64,000 bases of DNA from Campylobacter concisus (GTDB taxonomy: Bacteria > Campylobacterota > Campylobacteria > Campylobacterales > Campylobacteraceae): positions 992,001 through 1,056,000 of the forward strand of contig NZ_CP060707.1 in NCBI RefSeq assembly GCF_003048675.2, given 5' to 3'. A model generated the notes under the pieces. The model was not told the DNA's origin. It saw nothing but the letters and a program-made list of their open reading frames with translations, and did no database searches. Shown here one piece after another: positions 42,684-50,889 of the stretch (position 1 is the stretch's first letter; each line of letters opens with the position of its first letter). Position numbers and translations under genes: made by a program.

Positions 42684-43675
42684 TAGCAGATCCTTGGTAG
42701 TAGCTCGCCCTTTGGCGGCTCGAGAAATCTTCTTGATTTATAGGCGTTTTCGATGATGACACGCTCGTTTTTAGCCTCCAATACTTCGCCTATTATCATC
42801 GCGTTTTTATCAAATTCTCTTAAAATTTTAAGTGCCTTTTCAGCCTGGCTCTCATCGACAGCCATCACAAAAGTGCCCTCATTTGCAAGCTCGTAAGGCT
42901 CAAAACCAAATAGCTCGCAAACGCCCATCACTTCGTCTGCGACCTTGATATTTTCTTCAAAGACCAAGATGTCAAATTTGCTAAATTTAGCCCACTCATT
43001 TAGCACCGCACTTAGTCCGCCTCTTGTCGCATCACGCATGCACTGCGGCTTTATGCCAGAGCTAAGTAACTTTAAGACAACCTCTTTTAGGCTCTTGCAG
43101 TCACTTTTTAGATCAAGCCCAAGCTCAAATTCCTCTCTTGCTGCTAGCACCACGCCGCCGTGTCTGCCAACATCTCCAGAGATTAAGATTTTAGCCCCTA
43201 CTTTTAAATTTTTAAGCTCCACGCCTTCGCAAACTATCTCGCCGATGCCTGCTGTGTTTATGAAAATTTTATCGCATTTGCCCTTTGGCACGACCTTGGT
43301 ATCGCCACAAACTACGCTCACACCGCTATCTTTGCATGTTTTTGCAAGCGAGCCAAGCACCTTTTCGAGCTCTTCTATGCTAAGCCCCTCTTCGATGATG
43401 AGCGAGCAGCTTAGGTATTTTGCGCTTGCTCCAACCATCGCAAGGTCGTTTATCGTGCCACAAGCTGCGATCTTGCCGATGTCACCGCCATTAAAAAAAA
43501 TGGGAGTTACCACAAAGCTATCGGAGCTAAATGCGATCTTGCCGTTTAAATTTAATATCGCTGAGTCGTTGCTCTGCCTTAAAATTTCATTATCAAAAAT
43601 TTTAAATATCGTCTCGTTTATAAGCGAGTTCATCTCCTCGCCGCCACCGCCGTGGCTTAGCATTATCTTTTTCAT
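42683..43675 (-). CDS. hypE: Hydrogenase maturation protein HypE
   Basis: Dehydrates the carbamoyl group received from HypF into the cyanide ligand of the active-site iron. PurM-like ATP-binding protein of 330 aa with SHGGGGEEMNSLI at the N-terminus, CGDTKVVPKGKCDK, and SGDVGRHGGVVLAAREE. The C-terminal PRIC ends with the cysteine that carries the thiocarbamate. One base shared with hypA; nine bases from hypD. Confidence 0.96.
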   Translation of the reverse strand: MKKIMLSHGGGGEEMNSLINETIFKIFDNEILRQSNDSAILNLNGKIAFSSDSFVVTPIFFNGGDIGKIAACGTINDLAMVGASAKYLSCSLIIEEGLSIEELEKVLGSLAKTCKDSGVSVVCGDTKVVPKGKCDKIFINTAGIGEIVCEGVELKNLKVGAKILISGDVGRHGGVVLAAREEFELGLDLKSDCKSLKEVVLKLLSSGIKPQCMRDATRGGLSAVLNEWAKFSKFDILVFEENIKVADEVMGVCELFGFEPYELANEGTFVMAVDESQAEKALKILREFDKNAMIIGEVLEAKNERVIIENAYKSRRFLEPPKGELLPRIC

Positions 43676-43683
43676 TAAATTCC

Positions 43684-44772
43684 TTAACCAACTCTTGCGT
43701 ATTTAAAATATGCCGCACAAGCGCCCTCGCTTGAAACCATGCACGATCCTAACGGGTTTTGCGGGTTGCAGACCTTGCCAAAGACCTTACAATCAGTCGG
43801 CTTTGCCAGTCCTCTTAAAATTTGCCCGCAAATGCAAGCCTTGCTCTCGCCAGCGCTCTCTACGCTGCAGTCAAACTGCACTCTAGCATCAAGATAGGCA
43901 AACTCGTCTCTTAGTTTCATGCCGCTTTGTGCTATCTCGCCAAGGCCTCTCCAGACAAAGTCGCACGGCTCAAAGTACTTAGCTATGAGCTCTTTTGCTC
44001 TTAAGTTGCCCTCTTCTTTGACCGCCCTTGCGTACTCGTTATAGACTTCATAGGTGCCTGCGTTTTGCTGACGGACTAAATTTAGCACACTTGCCATGAT
44101 GTCAAGCGGCTCAAAACCGCTAATGGCGATCGGTCTTTTAAACTCATCTGCTAGTTCTTTGTAAATTTTACTTCCAGTGATGACGCTCACGTGGCTTGGT
44201 CCCAAAAATGCATCTATCCTTACATTTTCATCGCTCATTATAGCTCTAACTGGAGCTGGGACGGTTACGTGATTTATATGAAAATATAAATTTTTAATGC
44301 CCTCTTGCACCACTTTTTCAACTAAATTTGCACTCATCGGCGTCGTCGTCTCAAAACCAATGGCAAAAAATATGACTTTTTTGTCTGGATTTTGCTTAGC
44401 GATATTTAGCGCATCAAGTGGCGTGTAAAGTGCCCTTATGTCGTGTCCCTCGCCGCGAAGCTTTTGCAAGCTTGTCTTTGAGCCAGGCACTCTTAGCATG
44501 TCAGCTAGCGTGCAAAAGATCACATTATCCATGCTAGCAAGCTTACAGGCCTCATCTATGCGGCTCTTTGGCATCACGCAGACCGGACAGCCTGGGCCGT
44601 GGACGAAATTTATATGCTCTCCAACCAAGCTTGGCAGTGCAAATTTCATAATACTGTGCGTGTGGCCACCGCAAATTTCCATGATATTTAGCGGTTTTAC
44701 GCTCTCTTTTTGTATCAGTTTTGAAAGGGCTAGGATTAAATTTTTATCGCGAAAGTCATTGATAAGATCCAT
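43684..44772 (-). CDS. hypD: Hydrogenase maturation protein HypD
   Basis: Iron-sulfur scaffold that, with HypC, assembles Fe(CN)2CO. Conserved cysteines appear in the GPGCPVCVMP motif (CN transfer and redox) and in the C-terminal cluster region CSVESAGESKACICGQIL and CKVFGKVCNPQNPLGSC. ATG 44772 is chosen because TGATG couples it to the hypC stop; a TTG at 44775 is the longer alternative. 362 aa, normal length. Confidence 0.95.
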   Translation of the reverse strand: MDLINDFRDKNLILALSKLIQKESVKPLNIMEICGGHTHSIMKFALPSLVGEHINFVHGPGCPVCVMPKSRIDEACKLASMDNVIFCTLADMLRVPGSKTSLQKLRGEGHDIRALYTPLDALNIAKQNPDKKVIFFAIGFETTTPMSANLVEKVVQEGIKNLYFHINHVTVPAPVRAIMSDENVRIDAFLGPSHVSVITGSKIYKELADEFKRPIAISGFEPLDIMASVLNLVRQQNAGTYEVYNEYARAVKEEGNLRAKELIAKYFEPCDFVWRGLGEIAQSGMKLRDEFAYLDARVQFDCSVESAGESKACICGQILRGLAKPTDCKVFGKVCNPQNPLGSCMVSSEGACAAYFKYARVG

Positions 44773-45011
44773 CAAATTTTCCCCGCATCCATATCCTCAG
44801 CGATCTTTTTATAGACCTCCAAGCTCTCCAGCGCAAACTGCGTATCGATCTTTTGCATCGCGTATCCAACGTGGATTAGCACGTATTCGCCAACTTTCAC
44901 CTCTTCAGAGATGAGATCTAGGCTTACCTTTCTAGTAACGCCCAGAGTCTCAACGGTAGCAACGTTGTTTTCGTCTATTTCTATTACTTTTGAAGGGATC
45001 GAGAGGCACAT
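44772..45011 (-). CDS. hypC: Hydrogenase assembly chaperone HypC
   Basis: A 79-aa chaperone beginning MCLSIPSKV; after Met removal the N-terminal Cys binds the iron and the large subunit precursor. The VKVGEYVLIHVGYAMQKID strand pair is typical. It overlaps hypD by one base and its ATG lies on the last base of hypB. Confidence 0.95.
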   Translation of the reverse strand: MCLSIPSKVIEIDENNVATVETLGVTRKVSLDLISEEVKVGEYVLIHVGYAMQKIDTQFALESLEVYKKIAEDMDAGKI

Positions 45012-45823
45012 TATCTTAGCTCTTTTTTAAATTCCAAATAACTTATCCACTTATCGATGCCCTCGCCTGTTTTGCTATCTACTACAAAGATATCAACCTT
45101 TGGATTTAGCTTTCTAGCGTCGTTTTTCACTCGTTCGATATCAAAGTCAAAGTGCGGCGCAAGCGAAGCTTTTGTGATCAAAAGCACGTCAGCAGCCCTA
45201 AACATCACTGGATATTTGCTAACCTTGTCATCGCCCTCTGGTACTGAAAGAAGCACAGCGTTAAAGTGCGAGCCAACGTCGTAGCTTGCAGGGCAGACTA
45301 AATTTCCAACATTTTCTATAAAGACTAGATCAAGCTCGTTCAGTGGCAGATGATGAAGCCCCTCATGCACCATAAAAGCGTCTAAATGGCAGGTCTGACC
45401 TGTGCTTATCTGATGAGCTTTTGCGCCAGCTTTTACTATGCGGTCGGCATCTTGATTGGTCTCTAAATCGCCCTCGACAACACCTATTTTAAATTTGCCA
45501 GCCTTTATCGTAGCTTCTAAAAGCGTAGTCTTGCCAGCGCCGGGACTACTCATCAAATTTACACAAAGTATCTTTTTCTCATCAAGATGCGCTCTGTTGT
45601 GAGCGGCCTCTTTGTCGTTTTCAGATAGAATTTTCTCTATCACGTCTATGGTTTTGCTCTCGTTTAGCACAGGGTGTGCGTGAGCCTCGTGGCTATGCTC
45701 GTGTGCGTCATGAGCGTGGTCTATATGCCCATCGTGGGTGTGTGGGTGTGAGTGAGTAGTGCCATCAGCGTGAGTGTGGGCGTGGGCGTGATTACCCATT
45801 GAACAACCGCAGTCTTTACACAT
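45011..45823 (-). CDS. hypB: Hydrogenase nickel GTPase HypB
   Basis: GTPase that releases nickel for insertion. The N-terminus has a CxxCGC-type motif (MCKDCGCSMGNH), then a His-rich stretch of about 35 residues with about 17 His (HAHAHTHADG and so on), likely for nickel storage. The P-loop is SSPGAGKTTLLE, followed by VEGDLETNQDADR and ENVGNLVCPASYD. The 270-aa gene has RBS AAGGA and starts a probable hypB-C-D-E-A transcript, separated by 123 bases from the gene upstream. Confidence 0.96.
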   Translation of the reverse strand: MCKDCGCSMGNHAHAHTHADGTTHSHPHTHDGHIDHAHDAHEHSHEAHAHPVLNESKTIDVIEKILSENDKEAAHNRAHLDEKKILCVNLMSSPGAGKTTLLEATIKAGKFKIGVVEGDLETNQDADRIVKAGAKAHQISTGQTCHLDAFMVHEGLHHLPLNELDLVFIENVGNLVCPASYDVGSHFNAVLLSVPEGDDKVSKYPVMFRAADVLLITKASLAPHFDFDIERVKNDARKLNPKVDIFVVDSKTGEGIDKWISYLEFKKELR

Positions 45824-45946
45824 TTTTTTATCCTTTTTTATTAATTTCCAGAGATTTTAACGCTTAAATTTAAAAATAAAATTAAAATTTAAGGGCATTT
45901 TATGCAAATGAGATAAATTAACCCATTTTTTAATCATCCTTTAAAT

Positions 45947-46579
45947 TTACCTTTGATCTTGCAAACGAATGTTTTTATCTAGCTCTTCAAGGCTCTCGTT
46001 ATCATCTGTGTAGCTATTTTCATCAAAATTTTCATCGCTATTTCTTTTTTTGCCATTTGGCGTGATGATGAGATCTTTTAGCCTTGCCCTACCATCATCC
46101 ATCACCATCAAAACAGCAACAGCATCCACATCTTGATCCATCATCTCTCGCTCGGTTTGCTGAGCCTTTTTAGTTGGCATATAAAACTCTTCGATGCCGT
46201 ATTTTACAAATGAATATCCATCAAATTTACCAGCTAGAAAAAGCACATCTTTTGGCTTAGTAAAGCTAAATTTATCAAAAGCGTAAGTGGCATTAGCATC
46301 TTGCTTCAAAACGGCGTAAATTTCATCATTTTTTGAGAAATTTCTATCATATATATATATCTCAGCGCCAGTTTTTTCATCAAATTTAGACTGCTGCAGA
46401 TTTGAAAAATCATAGCTCAAGCTCACGTAGTTTCCACGAAAGAGATCCCTTGGATCGTAAAGATTTACCCTCACTTTTATCTCTTTTCCAAGATAAAGTG
46501 GCATGAGTGCGTATGCGAGCATCGCAATTATTAGTAAAATTTGAAAAATTATGGCTAGTATTAGTGATCTTATCTTCAT
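45947..46579 (-). CDS. GDYXXLXY-family membrane-anchored protein
   Basis: A 210-aa protein with one N-terminal membrane helix (about 5-27) and a periplasmic beta-rich domain bearing the family motif as RGNYVSLSY in PRDLFRGNYVSLSYDFS. The C-terminal 35 residues form an acidic, Asn-rich tail. Function unknown. In many genomes it is found next to DUF2157 proteins, as here: the start overlaps the DUF2157 gene by four bases. It has no known link with hydrogenase, though it lies between nikR and hypB. Confidence 0.82.
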   Translation of the reverse strand: MKIRSLILAIIFQILLIIAMLAYALMPLYLGKEIKVRVNLYDPRDLFRGNYVSLSYDFSNLQQSKFDEKTGAEIYIYDRNFSKNDEIYAVLKQDANATYAFDKFSFTKPKDVLFLAGKFDGYSFVKYGIEEFYMPTKKAQQTEREMMDQDVDAVAVLMVMDDGRARLKDLIITPNGKKRNSDENFDENSYTDDNESLEELDKNIRLQDQR

Positions 46580-47838
46580 TTTTTGCCTCCTTTTTTAGCA
46601 GCAACTGCGAGCACGACGAAGGCAAAGATGATAAATAGCGCCGTAGCCCCTAAATAATCGCCTATTAGCTCAAAGTATCTAACCACCGCAACTAAGAATA
46701 TCATGCATAGTCCAAGTGCAAGCTCACCATTTTTGATAAGCACGGCTGCAACGATGATGTTTGCTAGCGAGAAGAATATATTTGCATATCCCACACCCAG
46801 ACTAAAGACAAATGGCAACGCAAAGAGTATCAAGCCAAGAAACAAGCCACTTTTGTTTTTCTCTTTGAAAAATAGCGCAATGCTAGCGATGCTAAATACG
46901 GCAAAAACCTTGCCAAAGCTACTATAAAAAAATGCTTTTGCAAACCAAAATTTATCTTCTTCTAGCTCGTAGATATCGCCATTTGCATAAGCTATCAGGC
47001 AAACGATTAAGATAACGATGCCAAGATACTTGCCAAAGCCTTTTACAAGGTGTGCTAGCCTATCTCTAAAGCTAGCTAATGTGCTAAAGAGCGCGACAAG
47101 TAAAAGCGCGTATGAGAGCGATAAAGTAGCAGCCATCGGCGCTCTAAACATAAGATCATAGCCATAAAATTCGTTAAACCCACTGATCCTAGCGCAAAGT
47201 GAAACGATGTAGAAAAATATATCCGCTAAAAGCACAATCGCAAGAAATACTGAGTCGTTTTTATAAAGCGTGTAGGCACCAAGGGCTATAAAGACGATAA
47301 ATTCATAAGCAAACTCGCCGCCCATGCCCTTTAAAATAAACCAGATCGTAGCAAAAACGAGGCTTTGAGCCACTAGCAAGGCCTTTTTGCTAGCAAAAGA
47401 GAGCACAAACGCTCCAATGCTCCAGAGCAAAACTCCGCCACTTGGCTCGTCGCTAATATTATAAATTTGAGCGATAAGCGCTATGGCTGCGCCGTAGCAG
47501 AAATTTCCCAAAAAGAGCGTAGCCGTGCCAAGCTTATCTTTGCCTTTTTTGAGATAATAAACTCCTCCAAAATTTAAAAGAGCAAGCACTCCAAAGATGA
47601 TGACAAGGCGCCCCATCCTTGGTATCTCCTCCCAGTAGGCTCCAACTAGGGTAAAAAATGCCAGCGCGAAAAAGAGATAAGCAACCAACTTTAAGATAAA
47701 GCTAGTCTTTTCGCTATGAGCGTTTAGATCTATTTCATATAAATTTGCTATCTTTAAAGCGGTGGCCTTATCGACCACATCCTCTTTTTGCCAGCGATCT
47801 AGCTCTTTGGCCAGAAAATTTCTATTGTAAAAATTCAT
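46576..47838 (-). CDS. DUF2157 multi-pass membrane protein
   Basis: A 420-aa membrane protein with about a dozen hydrophobic helices after a soluble N-terminus of about 45 residues (LAKELDRWQKEDVVDKATAL) typical of DUF2157. No catalytic motif was found. The function is unknown. It is translationally coupled to the GDYXXLXY gene, which suggests the two act together, perhaps as an envelope sensor or permease pair; that is conjecture. Confidence 0.85.
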   Translation of the reverse strand: MNFYNRNFLAKELDRWQKEDVVDKATALKIANLYEIDLNAHSEKTSFILKLVAYLFFALAFFTLVGAYWEEIPRMGRLVIIFGVLALLNFGGVYYLKKGKDKLGTATLFLGNFCYGAAIALIAQIYNISDEPSGGVLLWSIGAFVLSFASKKALLVAQSLVFATIWFILKGMGGEFAYEFIVFIALGAYTLYKNDSVFLAIVLLADIFFYIVSLCARISGFNEFYGYDLMFRAPMAATLSLSYALLLVALFSTLASFRDRLAHLVKGFGKYLGIVILIVCLIAYANGDIYELEEDKFWFAKAFFYSSFGKVFAVFSIASIALFFKEKNKSGLFLGLILFALPFVFSLGVGYANIFFSLANIIVAAVLIKNGELALGLCMIFLVAVVRYFELIGDYLGATALFIIFAFVVLAVAAKKGGKK

Positions 47839-48204
47839 CTTTCATTCTCTTTAAATGACATTTTTTGTGGCTAATGATAGCATACAAGCGCCAAAAATGC
47901 CAGAATAAAATGAAGCAAAAAAGAGAGAAACTTAAAAAGCCAAAAAAGAACTTGGGCGGGCTTTTGCAAATTTAGCTTTAGCCAAAGCCCAAGCAAAAAA
48001 CAAACGGTCATCAAACTATTTTTACCAAAAAGATACATGGCATGCGCAAAAAAATGCAGCAAAACCCTGCTATAAATTTGCAAAAATGGATCACAAAAAC
48101 TGCTAAAAAACTAACAAAAAGACAAAATAAGACAAGCTCCGCAGCCAAGAGCACTGCTAGCTATTTATAAAAATCCTAAATTAACAGCCAAAAAAGCTTT
48201 TAGC
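47839..48204. other. Gap between nikR and the DUF2157 gene
   Basis: 366 bases with an AT-rich half (48090-48200) that could include a promoter for the DUF2157 pair. A small hydrophobic frame is listed separately. No strong hairpin is visible. Confidence 0.5.
47871..48083 (-). CDS. Possible small hydrophobic membrane protein
   Basis: A 70-codon frame with ATG start. An ATG 45 bases downstream gives a 55-residue version. The protein has two hydrophobic stretches (SLMTVCFLLGLWL and FWLFKFLSFLLHFILAFLAL) and codon use like real genes in the window, ending TAT CAT TAG. There is no recognisable family, and a good ribosome-binding site is not obvious, so it may be chance. Confidence 0.35.
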   Translation of the reverse strand: MQIYSRVLLHFFAHAMYLFGKNSLMTVCFLLGLWLKLNLQKPAQVLFWLFKFLSFLLHFILAFLALVCYH

Positions 48205-48618
48205 TTAAAATTTAGGCACAGCAGCCTTTGTAAGTTTAGAAAACTTAACACCCTTTAAGCCAGCAATCCTGTCAGCAAAGCGCTCTATCTTCTCCGCTTC
48301 GCCCCTTATAGAGATTGTTTCTAAGCAGTTGTGGTGATCGACATGGACGTGATTTGTGCAGATGATCTTCACATCAGAGTCATGCTCGATATCCATTTTT
48401 TTATTCACCAAATCGTTGTGATGATGCACATAAATGAGCGTCAAAACCCCAATCAACTCCTCGTTAGCGTCCTTCCAGCTGTCGCTTACGATCTTTTCAC
48501 GGATCAAATCCCTTGTAAATTCACTCCTAGAAGCGTAGCCTTGTTCGCTAACTTTTCTATCCAGTTCGTCTAGTAATTGACTAGGCAAAGAAACACTAAA
48601 ACGTATAACACTATCCAT
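48205..48618 (-). CDS. nikR: Nickel-responsive regulator NikR
   Basis: A 137-aa ribbon-helix-helix transcription factor. The DNA-binding N-terminus is [17 protein letters not shown]. The nickel-binding C-terminal ACT-like domain has the His/Cys set in [17 protein letters not shown], matching the His-His-His-Cys square-planar site of NikR. It lies 45 bases downstream of hypF, within the hydrogenase region, which suggests control of nickel use there. It may also regulate nickel transporters elsewhere. Confidence 0.94.
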   Translation of the reverse strand: MDSVIRFSVSLPSQLLDELDRKVSEQGYASRSEFTRDLIREKIVSDSWKDANEELIGVLTLIYVHHHNDLVNKKMDIEHDSDVKIICTNHVHVDHHNCLETISIRGEAEKIERFADRIAGLKGVKFSKLTKAAVPKF

Positions 48619-48663
48619 TTTTTGCTCCTTTCTCGTTTGATTACCGTTTAAAATAATTATACA

Positions 48664-50889
48664 TCACTTATTAGAAAATGTGGATAAATAATAATAAATT
48701 TGCCCTAAATTTACGTTAGAATCGTTACTGCAGAATTTCTTATTGATATGAAATTTCAAATTTGCTTCAGTAAATTTTTTGTAAATAAGCTCAAGCAAAG
48801 TCTTATTTTGAAAAACTCCACCGCTTAGCAAAATCTCTTTTTTCTCATTTTTAGAAATTTCAAAAATAATATCAGCCATGCCATTTATAAATGCCGTTGC
48901 AGCCACTCTTGGCTCATCTTTTAAAGCACTTTTAAAGGCCTCTTTAAAGCCGATAACTCCGTCATTTAGGCTAAATTTGTAACACGCATCTAAATTTTTA
49001 TCATAAAGCGCCTCAAGCCTCATGCCGCTTTCGCCCTCAAAACTAGAGTGAGATATGCCACATATTATCGCACCAAATGCGTCAAATATCCTACCAACCG
49101 AGCTAGTTTTTACTAAATTTAGCCCCTTTTGCTCCATTATCTTGAAATTTCGAAGCACCTTTTCATCAAAATTTACTAAAAATTTACGCCCCTCGTCCTC
49201 AAGCTCATACTTCAAAATAATAGAATAAGCGATGAGATAGATATTTTTTATGCTATTTTCGCCGCCAAATAAGCTAAATTCATCAAAGTGATAAACTCTT
49301 TTGTAGCTTTTTTTATCTAGCCTAAAAACCTCGCCACCCCAAATTTTGCCATCCTCTGCATATCCAGTACCGTCAAAGCAAAAACCAAGATACTCTTTGT
49401 CTGCTAGCTCATTTTCAAAGATGACACTTAGCAAATGCGCGTAGTGATGCTGCAGATGAACTAGCTCAAAGCCCTGATCTTTCGCCCATTTTGTATTTAA
49501 AAAATTTGGATGCAGATCGGCTATGACCTTGTCTATTTTTAGATCATAAGTCGTTTCAAAAAGGGTGAAAATGTCCTTAAACCTATCAAAAGTCGCCACG
49601 TTTTTTAGGTCACCGATATATGGGCTGATCATCAAAAGTCCGTCTTTGTAGATACAAAATGAGCTCTTTAGCTCCGCTCCAAGGGCCAAAAACGTCCCTT
49701 TTTGCTTGAAATTTGTATGGATGAAATTTGGATTTAGCCCACGGCTTGTCCTTGTAAAAATCACTTCATCGCCAACGCAAAATGCGATACTATCGTCACT
49801 TGGTGAGTAAATTTCTCGGTCGTGATCAAGGTAAAAGTCTATAACTTCACCTAGTTTCTCTCTTAGCTCGCTCTCGTCCTTTATCACAACCTCGCCTGAG
49901 ATATTTGCGCTAGTTGCGATGATGTCATGCTCTAAATAATCAAATAGCAAAAGATGTATGCCGCTAAATGCGAGCATAACGCCAAGCTTATTTAAATTTG
50001 GAGCGACACTTTTTGCGATATTTGAGCCGTTTTTTGCCTCTAGTAGGACGATCGGCTTTAAATTTGAGCTAAGAAGCCTGGCCTCCGCCTCTGAAATTTG
50101 TGCTATTTTTCTAGCGTTTTGTAAATTTTTACTCATCAGAGCAAAGGGCTTGCTTGGGCGGTGTTTTCTAGCTCTTAGCTCGCAAACTGCGTCTTCATTT
50201 GTCGCGTCGCAAACCAGATGAAAGCCACCAAGCCCCTTAATGGCTAAAATTTTGCCCTCGTTTATGAGCCTAGCCGCCTCTTTGGCTGCTTCATTTTTAC
50301 TAGCCAAGACTTTGCCAAATTTATCTTTTAGATAGAGTTTTGGCCCGCAGTTTGGGCAAGAGATCGGCTCTGCGTGGTAGCGGCGATTAAGCGGGTCTTT
50401 GTACTCGCTCTCACAAAACTCGCACATCTTAAACTCGCTCATCGTCGTATTTACCCTGTCATAGGGCAATGCTTTGATGATGGAAAATCTCGGCCCGCAG
50501 TTGGTGCAGTTTATAAATGGGTATTTGTAGCGTGGATTTGTGGGGTCATAAAACTCACGCAAGCAGTCATCGCAAAGTGCGTAATCAGGCAAGATAGGCG
50601 CTTGTTTGGTGGCTGATTTTGAGGCGATGATCTCAAGCTTTTCATAAATTTGATCTATCTTAATCTTCTTTAGCTCATCGATCCTAGCAAGGGCTGGTAG
50701 CTTCTCATAAAGCTCTTTTTCAAAAGCCAAAAAGCTGGCCTCTTCGCCGCTAAAATTTAGCTTCACTCCCTCATCATCGTTGTAAATTTCACCAACTAGC
50801 TTAAATTTGTCCGCTAAAGTATAGACAAAGGGTCTAAAACCAACGCCTTGAACTAAGCCTTTGATCTCATATCTAAAGCTTGATCTCAA
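48664..50889 (-). CDS. hypF: Hydrogenase maturation carbamoyltransferase HypF
   Basis: Makes thiocarboxamide on HypE from carbamoyl phosphate. All four parts are present: acylphosphatase domain (KGLVQGVGFRPFVYTL), two zinc-finger modules (CDDCLREF with CTNCGPRF, and CEFCESEY with CPNCGP), YrdC-like domain with KGLGGFHLVCDA, and Kae1-like domain with LQHHYAHLLSV and LSGGVFQNKTLLEL. No ATG opens the frame. TTG 50889 places eight residues before the acylphosphatase strand; TTG at 50895 or 50907 are alternatives. Starts inside the last codons of the hydE-like gene. Confidence 0.93.
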   Translation of the reverse strand: MRSSFRYEIKGLVQGVGFRPFVYTLADKFKLVGEIYNDDEGVKLNFSGEEASFLAFEKELYEKLPALARIDELKKIKIDQIYEKLEIIASKSATKQAPILPDYALCDDCLREFYDPTNPRYKYPFINCTNCGPRFSIIKALPYDRVNTTMSEFKMCEFCESEYKDPLNRRYHAEPISCPNCGPKLYLKDKFGKVLASKNEAAKEAARLINEGKILAIKGLGGFHLVCDATNEDAVCELRARKHRPSKPFALMSKNLQNARKIAQISEAEARLLSSNLKPIVLLEAKNGSNIAKSVAPNLNKLGVMLAFSGIHLLLFDYLEHDIIATSANISGEVVIKDESELREKLGEVIDFYLDHDREIYSPSDDSIAFCVGDEVIFTRTSRGLNPNFIHTNFKQKGTFLALGAELKSSFCIYKDGLLMISPYIGDLKNVATFDRFKDIFTLFETTYDLKIDKVIADLHPNFLNTKWAKDQGFELVHLQHHYAHLLSVIFENELADKEYLGFCFDGTGYAEDGKIWGGEVFRLDKKSYKRVYHFDEFSLFGGENSIKNIYLIAYSIILKYELEDEGRKFLVNFDEKVLRNFKIMEQKGLNLVKTSSVGRIFDAFGAIICGISHSSFEGESGMRLEALYDKNLDACYKFSLNDGVIGFKEAFKSALKDEPRVAATAFINGMADIIFEISKNEKKEILLSGGVFQNKTLLELIYKKFTEANLKFHINKKFCSNDSNVNLGQIYYYLSTFSNK

